From: Bacillota bacterium | GTDB lineage: Bacteria; Bacillota; Negativicutes; Sporomusales; Sporomusaceae | DNA length: 64,000 nucleotides | NCBI GenBank assembly: GCA_017889705.1 | Contig: JAGGAB010000007.1 | Location: 124,001-188,000, forward strand | Direction: 5' to 3' | Translations under genes and position numbers: made by a program | Part shown: piece by piece, positions 7,819-14,449 of the stretch | How positions within the stretch are numbered: the stretch's first letter is position 1 | Layout of the letters: each line of letters begins with the position of its first letter | Notes under the pieces: model-generated | What the model was told of the DNA's origin: nothing | Database searches by the model: none | Seen by the model: the letters and a program-made list of their open reading frames with translations, nothing else

Positions 7819-9024
7819 ATGGATAAACAATGTAATGCTATTTTTCTTGACTGTTTTGCCGGGATTAGCGGTAATATGCTGCTGGGAGCTTTGCTTGATG
7901 CTGGTGCACCGGAAGAACTGCTGAGGGCTGAATTGACCAAGCTGCCAGTTCTGGGATATGAATTAACAGTATCTCGGGTCGATAAAGGCGGTATTAATGC
8001 TGCCTATGTTGATGTGCAGGTAGATGAAGCCGTGCAGGTACATCGTAATTTAGCTGATATAATTGCAATTATTGAAGATGCAGAACTTGCGCCTGCAGTC
8101 AAAGAAACCAGTAAATCAATATTTAAACGATTGGCTGAAGCCGAAGCCAAAGTTCATGGTATGCCAGTTGATGAAATACATTTTCATGAAGTCGGTGCAG
8201 TTGATTCCATTATTGACATTGTTGGTACGGCCTGGGCACTTGATTATCTACATATTGAACGTGTGTATGTTTCACGTCTTCAAGTTGGTACCGGTTTTGT
8301 TAAGTGCTGTCACGGAGTTATTCCGGTGCCTGCGCCGGCTACTGCCGAACTATTGCATGGCATTCCCTATTATCCGGGAGAGATTGCCAAAGAATTGGTA
8401 ACGCCAACAGGGGCCGCCATCGCGGCAACCCTGGGAACCGGTTTTGGCAGTATGCCGGACGCTTTTATCAGCACAAAAATAGGGTATGGTGCCGGTACGT
8501 GGGAGCTTGAGATTCCTAATGTTTTGCGCTTGTATCTGGGCAAGCTGCCAGCTGAGGTTGTGAATGAGAACGATAGCCAGACCCAAGAACAATGTATAGT
8601 GATTGAAGCCAACATTGATGATCAGAGTCCGGAGAGCTTTGAGCATGTTATGTCTGGCTTATTCAAAGCCGGTGCTTTAGATGTATGGTTAACACCTATT
8701 GTTATGAAAAAAAACCGGTTGGCAACGAAATTATCAGTTCTTATTACGCAAGAATGTCAGGAAAAGATCACTGAGGTTATATTTCTGGAGACAAATTCTA
8801 TTGGTATGCGGTTTTATCCGGTGTCAAGAACTAAGGCTGATCGTGAATTTATTGTTATCGGACTGCCATGGGGCGATGTCAAGGTAAAGGTAAGCGCGTA
8901 TCAGGGGAAAATATGCAATGTTGCGCCTGAATATGAGGATTGCCGAAAAATTGCTGAGGAAACAGGGATGCCGCTGAAAGTAATTCAGCAACTGGCATTG
9001 AAAGAGGCCATGTCATACTGCTAA
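7819..9024 (+). CDS. larC: Nickel insertion protein LarC
   Basis: CTP-dependent cyclometallase that inserts nickel into the pincer nucleotide precursor, last step of the pathway. The 401-residue protein starts with the family N-terminus FLDCFAGISGNMLLGALLDAG and has EIHFHEVGAVDSIIDIVG in the middle, a plausible metal-binding His cluster. It ends in the domain equivalent to LarC2 (NIDDQSPESFEHVMSGLFKAGALDVWLTPIVMKKNR). In Lactobacillus plantarum larC is read through a programmed frameshift; here one continuous frame encodes the whole protein. The stop codon lies in the loop of a perfect 14-bp hairpin. The likely client enzyme is encoded elsewhere. Confidence 0.93.
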   Translation: MDKQCNAIFLDCFAGISGNMLLGALLDAGAPEELLRAELTKLPVLGYELTVSRVDKGGINAAYVDVQVDEAVQVHRNLADIIAIIEDAELAPAVKETSKSIFKRLAEAEAKVHGMPVDEIHFHEVGAVDSIIDIVGTAWALDYLHIERVYVSRLQVGTGFVKCCHGVIPVPAPATAELLHGIPYYPGEIAKELVTPTGAAIAATLGTGFGSMPDAFISTKIGYGAGTWELEIPNVLRLYLGKLPAEVVNENDSQTQEQCIVIEANIDDQSPESFEHVMSGLFKAGALDVWLTPIVMKKNRLATKLSVLITQECQEKITEVIFLETNSIGMRFYPVSRTKADREFIVIGLPWGDVKVKVSAYQGKICNVAPEYEDCRKIAEETGMPLKVIQQLALKEAMSYC

Positions 9025-9040
9025 ATGCAGTATGACATGG
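9008..9040 (+). repeat. Perfect 14-bp inverted repeat spanning the larC stop
   Basis: CCATGTCATACTGC-taaat-GCAGTATGACATGG. The loop holds the stop codon TAA. There is no T-run, so it is not a standard intrinsic terminator. It may stabilise the larBC mRNA 3' end or act as part of a Rho-type or paused terminator. Confidence 0.75.
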
Positions 9041-9084
9041 AACAAGTCTGGTTTACAAAGCGAATACTTTTGTGTAGATATGAC

Positions 9085-9120
9085 TAATTTCCATTTTGCC
9101 AGCAGGAAAAATGGAAATTA
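9085..9120. repeat. Perfect 13-bp inverted repeat upstream of the HD-GYP gene
   Basis: TAATTTCCATTTT (9085-9097) pairs with AAAATGGAAATTA (9108-9120) around a 10-base gap. No T-run follows. It lies in the 167-base gap between larC and the HD-GYP gene and could be an operator or an mRNA 5' structure. The rest of the gap is AT-rich with no clear promoter. Confidence 0.55.
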
Positions 9121-9191
9121 TGTAAAATTATATTGTTATTATTGTAACTTTCTTGAAAGCGGGTTGTGGGCAAGGAGAAGGAGGGAATACT

Positions 9192-10271
9192 GTGGCACCA
9201 AGGTATTGTGTAAAACCATATTCGATAGATGCGGCAGAGCCTGGTATGGAAATTGGCCGAATGGTACTAACACAAGATGATAAGGTCATATTGAGTGAAG
9301 GTACAATACTGACGGAAAGTATGTTGCAGGGCTTGAGATTTTGGAATATTAATACAGTTTTCATAAAAGAAATATTGTCTTCTACATCTAAGATTGATTT
9401 TTCCATTCCGGAAACTGCTGTCCAGAAAAAATTTTATGCTGAGTATGAAACTACTGTCAATGTCGTGAAAAACTCGTTTTCTAAAATCCGTTTTTTTAAA
9501 GATGTTCCGCTAACTGATATGCAGGAACTGGCTAATAAATCTATTGAACCGCTAATTAATTCGACTGGGGTAATTAATCATCTGAATATGGTGCGACGCC
9601 AGGACGACTATACCTTTCATCATTCTGTCAATGTAGCCATTATTTCCGGACTATTAGGCAAATGGCTTGGTTGCACAAGTTCAGAACTGAAAGATCTGGT
9701 ACTGGCAGGACTTCTTCATGATATCGGTAAAACGCAGATTCCACTTGAGATACTAAATAAACCGGGCAAGCTTGCTAATGACGAAATGAAAGTTATGCAG
9801 CAGCATACCACGCGCGGCTATAAACTTCTGCAAGAAAAACCCGATCTTCCGGCCGGTGTAGTTCACGGAATTCTGCAGCATCATGAAAGATCAGATGGCA
9901 GTGGCTATCCGCTTGCAGTGCAAGGAACTCAAATTCACAAATATGCAAAAATTATTGCAGTTGCCGATATCTATGATGCTATGACTTCAGACCGGGTGTA
10001 TCATCGGAAAAGTACACCGTTTGCCGTTGTCGAAATGATTGTGGAAGAAATGTTTAATAAGCTTGATCCTGAAGTTGTCAGCGTATTTTTACATAATGTC
10101 CGCGATTATTTTATCGGCAATATTGTTGAATTAAGTGATGGCCGCCAGGCAGAAGTGATTTATCTGGGGCAATTTATGGCTGCAAGGCCGATTGTGCTGA
10201 CCGAAGATAAGGAATATATTGACCTGGAACGCGATAAAGCGTTAAGTATAGTAAAAGTTGTGAGTGCATAA
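9192..10271 (+). CDS. HD-GYP domain protein, probable cyclic-di-GMP phosphodiesterase
   Basis: A 359-residue soluble protein. The N-terminal third (about 1-110) contains an uncharacterised segment (YSIDAAEPGMEIGRMVLTQDDKVILSEGTILTE) often seen before HD-GYP domains. The C-terminal half is a complete HD-GYP domain: HHSVNVA near residue 143, the HD pair in GLLHDIGKTQIP near 176, HHERSDGSGYP near 230 and VADIYDAMTSDR. Such proteins hydrolyse cyclic-di-GMP. The ORF opens at TTG 9153, but GTG 9192 follows AAGGAGGG at ideal spacing and is preferred. It has no receiver domain; the input is unknown. queC starts 32 bases downstream. Confidence 0.85.
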   Translation: MAPRYCVKPYSIDAAEPGMEIGRMVLTQDDKVILSEGTILTESMLQGLRFWNINTVFIKEILSSTSKIDFSIPETAVQKKFYAEYETTVNVVKNSFSKIRFFKDVPLTDMQELANKSIEPLINSTGVINHLNMVRRQDDYTFHHSVNVAIISGLLGKWLGCTSSELKDLVLAGLLHDIGKTQIPLEILNKPGKLANDEMKVMQQHTTRGYKLLQEKPDLPAGVVHGILQHHERSDGSGYPLAVQGTQIHKYAKIIAVADIYDAMTSDRVYHRKSTPFAVVEMIVEEMFNKLDPEVVSVFLHNVRDYFIGNIVELSDGRQAEVIYLGQFMAARPIVLTEDKEYIDLERDKALSIVKVVSA

Positions 10272-10303
10272 TTAAATTTAATGTCAAGATAAGGGGAATA
10301 CGT

Positions 10304-10990
10304 ATGAACAGAAAGGCCGTCGTTTTGCTGTCAGGCGGGCTGGACTCCAGTGTCTGCATGGCTGTCGCCAAGAACGAAGGATATGAACTATTACCAATCA
10401 GCTTCAATTATCATCAGCGGCATAAAAGAGAACTTAAGGCTGCCGCGGCGGTAGCAGAATATTATAAGGCTGAGAGGCATTTAATTATTGAAACCAATAT
10501 GGAAGCCATTGGCGGCAGTGCTTTGACAGACACCAATATTGATGTGCCGGCTGGAGATGTTAGTGCCGCCACAGTACCTATTACTTATGTGCCTGCGCGC
10601 AATCTAATATTTCTTAGCTATGCTCTGGGATATGCGGAGGTAACAGGTGCTGAACGAATATATATTGGAGTTAACGCGCTTGATTACTCAGGCTATCCTG
10701 ATTGCCGGCCAGAATTTATTGCCATGTTTCAGCAATTAGCCAATTATTCAACTAAAGCAACAACTGAAGACGGCAGAAAAATTTCAGTTGAGACGCCGCT
10801 GATTAGTTTAACCAAAAAAGATATTGTATTATTAGGGGATAAATTGGGTGCGCCGCTTCATTTGACTACAAGTTGTTATGAAGGCAAAGAGGAAGCTTGT
10901 GGACGCTGTGACAGTTGTCTCTTGCGTCTTAAAGGGTTTGCTGAAGCAGGCCGTGTTGATCCTATTTTGTATCATACTGGGAGTGAATGA
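10304..10990 (+). CDS. queC: 7-cyano-7-deazaguanine synthase
   Basis: Makes preQ0 from 7-carboxy-7-deazaguanine, ammonia and ATP, on the way to queuosine tRNA modification. The PP-loop VLLSGGLDSS is at residues 7-16, and the four-Cys zinc site is in the C-terminus (SCYEGKEEACGRCDSCLLR). The length of 228 residues is typical. ATG 10304 follows AAGGGGA. The stop codon overlaps the folE2 start by 4 bp, so translation is coupled. QueD and QueE are not in the window. No preQ1 riboswitch was recognised upstream. Confidence 0.95.
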   Translation: MNRKAVVLLSGGLDSSVCMAVAKNEGYELLPISFNYHQRHKRELKAAAAVAEYYKAERHLIIETNMEAIGGSALTDTNIDVPAGDVSAATVPITYVPARNLIFLSYALGYAEVTGAERIYIGVNALDYSGYPDCRPEFIAMFQQLANYSTKATTEDGRKISVETPLISLTKKDIVLLGDKLGAPLHLTTSCYEGKEEACGRCDSCLLRLKGFAEAGRVDPILYHTGSE

Positions 10991-11820
10991 TTATGAGGCA
11001 AGCAACCCAAGGACGCAGTGTGAATAATACTATCAAGGATGTTCAAAACACCTCTGACAAACGGGGAATAGCAATTCAAAAGGTTGGCGTTAGTGACGTT
11101 CATCTACCTTTTTTAATAAAAACCAAGAGTGGTTCGTTTCAGAGCGTTTTGGCCAAAATAAAACTGGCGGTTGATTTGCCGCAGGAATTTAAAGGGACTC
11201 ATATGAGCCGCTTTATTGAAATCTTGAGCGATTGGAGTCAAAAGCCGGTTTCTTATCGCGAAATTGGCTATATGTTGACAGACACCATTGATCGTCTGCA
11301 GGCCAAACGTGCGCATATTGACATACATTTTAAATATTTCATAGAAAAAAAAGCTCCGGTAAGCGGCCTCAAAAGCATGCTTGATTATGATTGTCTATTT
11401 TCGGCCAACTTAACCCGCGGTGAACAGTTAGATTTTATGTTTGGCATTACAGTACCCTTTACTTCATTGTGCCCCTGTAGTAAAGAAATATCTCAATATG
11501 GAGCACACAACCAGCGGGGTATTATGAGGGTGAAGATAAAACAGCATCCAGGCAATTTTATTTGGATAGAAGATTTGGCAGAAATCATGGAAGAGCAAGG
11601 AAGCTGCCAGGTCTATCCCCTGCTAAAACGTGGGGATGAAAAATATGTTACAGAAAAGGCCTACGAAAATCCTAAATTCGTTGAAGATGTGCTTCGAGAT
11701 TTAGTGTTAACCTTGCGTAAGATTAATGGTGTTCAGTGGTTTGAAGTTGAATGTGAGAACTATGAATCTATCCATAACCATAGCGCATATGCCGCACATA
11801 CGGAGTGTGTGGATAACTAA
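10987..11820 (+). CDS. folE2: GTP cyclohydrolase FolE2 (type IB)
   Basis: Converts GTP to dihydroneopterin triphosphate, the first step shared by folate and 7-deazaguanine synthesis. FolE2 is the metal-flexible alternative to zinc-dependent FolE. The 277-residue protein shows the family signature around its active-site Cys (PFTSLCPCSKEISQYGAHNQRG) and EDVLRDLV further on. The Shine-Dalgarno is the 3' end of queC (GGGAGTG), and starts at 10987 or 10993 are both possible. Its overlap with queC suggests it feeds queuosine synthesis, perhaps also folate. A GC-rich hairpin follows the stop. Confidence 0.94.
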   Translation: MIMRQATQGRSVNNTIKDVQNTSDKRGIAIQKVGVSDVHLPFLIKTKSGSFQSVLAKIKLAVDLPQEFKGTHMSRFIEILSDWSQKPVSYREIGYMLTDTIDRLQAKRAHIDIHFKYFIEKKAPVSGLKSMLDYDCLFSANLTRGEQLDFMFGITVPFTSLCPCSKEISQYGAHNQRGIMRVKIKQHPGNFIWIEDLAEIMEEQGSCQVYPLLKRGDEKYVTEKAYENPKFVEDVLRDLVLTLRKINGVQWFEVECENYESIHNHSAYAAHTECVDN

Positions 11821-11824
11821 TAAA

Positions 11825-11850
11825 GCGGCGCCAGACTACGGCGCCGCATT
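11825..11850 (+). terminator. GC-rich hairpin after folE2
   Basis: GCGGCGCC-agactac-GGCGCCGC, an 8-bp all-GC stem four bases after the folE2 stop, followed by ATTTGGTTTA. The T-run is interrupted, so this is a probable but not perfect intrinsic terminator. It also faces the end of the convergent small gene. Confidence 0.6.
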
Positions 11851-11913
11851 TGGTTTATCTGGCTACTAATCTTAGACGGAATTAAAACTCATCTAAATAA
11901 GTTTACTTTATGC

Positions 11914-12207
11914 TTATTCGGCGCTATAATCGCCGTTTGCATCATATTTAGCAGTTAATGTCTGGTTAGCCATAGTGGTTTTGGCATTGCTAGCTGAACT
12001 GGTAGCTGAAGTGGCATTGCCAGTTTGTGATTGCTTGGCAAGTTTGCTTAACTCACTCATATTGGCTGAAGTGGATGAAGTTGCCGAAGCTGTTCCGGCA
12101 GAAGCGGAAGTTCCACTGGAGTAATCGTTATTAGCATCCATTTTAGCAGTCAGAGTACCATATTCGCTTTTACTTGAGGCTTGCTTGCTTTGTTTGGATT
12201 GTGTCAT
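11914..12207 (-). CDS. Small Ser/Ala/Thr-rich protein, possible spore protein
   Basis: A 97-residue, low-complexity protein made mostly of Ser, Ala, Thr, Lys, Gln and Asn, with no Cys or Trp. It carries a repeated unit, TLTAKMDANNDYS at 18-30 and TLTAKYDANGDYS at 83-95. The composition and a sigma-G/F-like promoter suggest a gamma-type small acid-soluble spore protein analogue. I do not see a classical SASP signature. The DxNxD core also resembles a calcium-binding loop, so a metal-binding surface or matrix protein is an alternative. A perfect AAGGAGGT lies 9 bases before ATG, implying strong expression. Codon use is not foreign. Confidence 0.6.
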   Translation of the reverse strand: MTQSKQSKQASSKSEYGTLTAKMDANNDYSSGTSASAGTASATSSTSANMSELSKLAKQSQTGNATSATSSASNAKTTMANQTLTAKYDANGDYSAE

Positions 12208-12233
12208 AATGTGATTACCTCCTTGATTTTTAT

Positions 12234-12249
12234 TTGGTCACGTGACCAA
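12234..12249. promoter_or_regulatory. 16-bp perfect palindrome TTGGTCACGTGACCAA
   Basis: The palindrome lies 27 bases upstream of the start codon of the Ser/Ala-rich gene, at the predicted transcription start of the sigma-G-like promoter. It could be an operator or a 5' hairpin of the leader RNA. Confidence 0.6.
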
Positions 12250-12252
12250 TAG

Positions 12253-12282
12253 TAGTATCGGAAAACAAAGAGTAAGTCATAC
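12253..12282 (-). promoter_or_regulatory. Candidate sigma-G/sigma-F forespore promoter
   Basis: On the minus strand, -35 GTATG (12282-12278), an 18-bp spacer and -10 GATACTA (12259-12253). From memory the Bacillus sigma-G consensus is gHATR-N18-CATxxTA, so the match is close, with one mismatch in the -10. It drives the Ser/Ala-rich gene. Confidence 0.45.
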
Positions 12283-12337
12283 CAGGGATTTTTTGCACCT
12301 TAATGATAAGTAATAAAATTCCACTTGAGGTTATTGT

Positions 12338-13195
12338 ATGAAGCAGTTAATTGTAAATGCAGATGATTTTGGGTTGCATGAGAATATTAATTTAGGAATT
12401 ATTGAAGGACATGCTAAAGGCTGTATAACAAGTACTACGATTATGCTTGGCGCGCCGGCTTTCGAACAGGCGGCTGATTTAGCGGCTGCTCATCCGCAAC
12501 TGGGGGTTGGCATTCATCTTACTCTGGTAGGCGGGCACCCGGTTGCTAATCCGGAATACATAAAATCATTAGTTGATAATGAGGGCATGTTTTGTGACAG
12601 TTACCCACTCTTTCTAAAAAAAATCTGCTTGGGAGATATTCGACTTGACGATGTGTGGCGTGAACTATCAGCTCAGGTAAATAAAGCAGTAGCTGCCGGA
12701 ATTCAGATTACGCATCTTGATAGCCATCAGCATATGCATGTAGTGCCGGGAATTCTTGAGGTTGTACTGGGAATTGCCAAAGAATTTAAGATCAGGGCTA
12801 TGCGTATACCGGCTGAACCTGTGTTATTCCGTGGTGGTTTTAAAGCTGGTGTGGGGAGAATAATTGGCCGTTCCGGTCTTACTATGCTGTCAAGCTTGGC
12901 CCGGGCTAAGGCGAGAAAAAATGGCTTGGTAGTGCCTGACCGTTTTTATGGCATGTTAGCAGGCGGCAGTATGGATGAGCGGCTGCTACTCAATATTATC
13001 GGCAGTCTGCCGGACGGAATAACAGAAGTAATGGTTCATCCTGGTCTGGATGATACTGCCCTTAATAACACATTCACCTGGGGATATCATTGGCAGCAGG
13101 AATTGAATGCAGTTATAAGCTCGCAAGTTATTGGCCGCTTAGAACAAGAAAATATAAAACTGATATCCTTTGCCGCAATGAATAAGGGAGGATGA
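12338..13195 (+). CDS. YdjC/ChbG-family carbohydrate deacetylase
   Basis: A 285-residue metal-dependent deacetylase of N-acetylated sugars or oligosaccharides. The family N-terminus is clear: IVNADDFGLHENINLGIIEGH, with Asp pair and His as metal ligands, then GVGIHLTLVGGHPV and THLDSHQHMHVVPGI, and a late MVHPGLDD. HpnK proteins of hopanoid clusters belong to the same family. The coding end overlaps the following epimerase region, so the two probably act together on a surface or lipid-linked sugar. The exact substrate is not evident. The upstream intergenic stretch is shared with the divergent Ser/Ala-rich gene. Confidence 0.86.
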   Translation: MKQLIVNADDFGLHENINLGIIEGHAKGCITSTTIMLGAPAFEQAADLAAAHPQLGVGIHLTLVGGHPVANPEYIKSLVDNEGMFCDSYPLFLKKICLGDIRLDDVWRELSAQVNKAVAAGIQITHLDSHQHMHVVPGILEVVLGIAKEFKIRAMRIPAEPVLFRGGFKAGVGRIIGRSGLTMLSSLARAKARKNGLVVPDRFYGMLAGGSMDERLLLNIIGSLPDGITEVMVHPGLDDTALNNTFTWGYHWQQELNAVISSQVIGRLEQENIKLISFAAMNKGG

Positions 13196-13200
13196 GTGAT

Positions 13201-14124
13201 ATGAAGGTACTAGTAACTGGTGGGGCTGGCTTTATCGGTTCGCACACAGTAGATAAAATGATAGACAAAGGCTGGGAAGTTGTGGTGATCGACAACTTGA
13301 GCAGCGGGCTGAAAGCTAATGTACATGCGAAAGCCAGATTAATAGTAATAGATATCTTAGATAATAAAGTGTTAGATATTTTTTCGCAGGAAAAGTTCGA
13401 TGCTGTTCTGCATCTTGCAGCACAAACCTCTGTACCTTATTCTATTGAACATCCTGATGTGGATTGCCAAGTTAACTTACTTGGGTTGGTAAACATAATG
13501 GAAGCGTGCCGCAAAACCGGAGTTAAGAGAGTTGTTTTTCCGTCTAGTGCTGCTGTTTATGGCGATGCTGATAATATTCCTATTACCGAAGATGCCGAAC
13601 TTAAGCCGGAATCCTTCTATGGACTGTCTAAATGCACCAGCGAAAGATATCTTGCGCTATATCGGCAGATTTACCAGCTTGAGTATGTTGCTTTGCGGTA
13701 TGCAAACGTATATGGCGAACGACAGGGCGATGGCGGTGAAGGCGGGGTAGTAAGCATTTTTACTCGCAAGATTGCCGAAGATCAACCTATTCATATCTTT
13801 GGTGATGGTGGACAAACAAGGGATTTTATTTATGTTGGCGATGTGGCTGAAGCCAATTGTCAGGCACTTGCTGCTCCCTTGTCAGTGGCAAACAGGGTAT
13901 ATAATGTTAGTACGCAGACACAGACTAGTGTAAATACACTTACTGATTGGCTATCTAAAGCAGCTGGTAAAACAGTTACCCCCAATTATTTGCCTCCACG
14001 GGAAGGGGATATTTATCATTCGGCACTGTCTAATCAGGCGGCTGTCACACGTTTGGGCTGGAAACCTCAAATACCGCTTGCAGACGGCTTGCGGCAGACA
14101 TATCATTTTTTGAGAAAAAAATAA
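13201..14124 (+). CDS. NAD-dependent epimerase/dehydratase (UDP-glucose 4-epimerase-like)
   Basis: A 307-residue extended short-chain dehydrogenase acting on a nucleotide sugar. The Rossmann motif TGGAGFIGSH is at residues 6-15, the catalytic Ser is in FPSSAAVYG, and the YxxxK pair is in FYGLSKCTSE. RYANVYGERQGDGGEGGVV follows, as in GalE-like 4-epimerases. The ORF opens at 13192, overlapping the deacetylase stop by 4 bp. ATG 13201 gives the family start MKVLVTGGAGFIGS with GGGAGG 11 bases upstream, so both starts are plausible. Function beyond epimerase or dehydratase cannot be told. The next feature downstream is the cobalamin riboswitch. Confidence 0.88.
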   Translation: MKVLVTGGAGFIGSHTVDKMIDKGWEVVVIDNLSSGLKANVHAKARLIVIDILDNKVLDIFSQEKFDAVLHLAAQTSVPYSIEHPDVDCQVNLLGLVNIMEACRKTGVKRVVFPSSAAVYGDADNIPITEDAELKPESFYGLSKCTSERYLALYRQIYQLEYVALRYANVYGERQGDGGEGGVVSIFTRKIAEDQPIHIFGDGGQTRDFIYVGDVAEANCQALAAPLSVANRVYNVSTQTQTSVNTLTDWLSKAAGKTVTPNYLPPREGDIYHSALSNQAAVTRLGWKPQIPLADGLRQTYHFLRKK

Positions 14125-14194
14125 TTATTGCCTGGTTAGCAGGAAAACAATTAAATATATGGAATTATATCATAATATAATTTCGAAAAGTGTA

Positions 14195-14345
14195 AGGGAA
14201 TGGGTGCTTCACGCTTAATAGGGAAGTCCGGTGCAATGCCGGCGCGGTCCCGCCACTGTAATGGGGATGCCTCCTAAATTTGCCACTGGGGAACCGGGAA
14301 GGCTTAGGTTGGCGATGAACCAGAGTCAGGAGACCTGCCTATTCT
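14195..14345 (+). ncRNA. Cobalamin (adenosylcobalamin) riboswitch aptamer
   Basis: Conserved core elements are present in order: GGGAAGTCCGGTGCAATGCCGG, GCGGTCCCGCCACTGTAA, GCCACTGGGGAACCGGGAAGG, GATGAACCAGAGTCAGGAG and the B12 box ending GACCTGCC. It lies directly upstream of the anaerobic cobalamin operon and should repress it when cobalamin is plentiful. An AT-rich stretch with TATAAT at 14176-14181 lies just upstream as a likely -10. Boundaries are approximate. Confidence 0.95.
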
Positions 14346-14447
14346 AACACACGCCGTTAGGACCTACGGAAGATAGGCAGGTGTGGGTACGAGAATCAGG
14401 CAACATGTTTTTGTTTGGTTTTATACCCCCTGCTAAGGGGGTTTTTC
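14333..14447 (+). promoter_or_regulatory. Riboswitch expression platform: anti-antiterminator, antiterminator, terminator/RBS sequestor
   Basis: Three competing helices can be drawn. (1) ACCTGCCTAT at 14333-14342, the B12-box end, pairs perfectly with ATAGGCAGGT at 14373-14382. (2) GCAGG-tgt-GGGTA at 14377-14389 pairs with TACCCCCTGC at 14424-14433. (3) ACCCCC at 14425-14430 pairs with GGGGGT at 14437-14442, followed by TTTTT. Helix 3 is an intrinsic terminator and its 3' arm is the AAGGGGG ribosome binding site of cbiD. Helix 2 would free that site; helix 1 would block helix 2. Pairings are seen in sequence; the ligand response is inferred. Confidence 0.75.
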
Positions 14448-14449
14448 TA

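Noticed and set aside
7819-9024. Possible programmed frameshift in larC as in L. plantarum
   Set aside because: The full-length LarC is encoded in one continuous frame here.
9032-9280. 82-aa plus-strand ORF after larC
   Set aside because: Runs through two inverted repeats and into the HD-GYP gene in another frame, with no Shine-Dalgarno of its own.
14381-14449. Upstream extension of cbiD in the ORF track
   Set aside because: It is the riboswitch expression platform; the TTG at 14450 behind AAGGGGG is the supported start.
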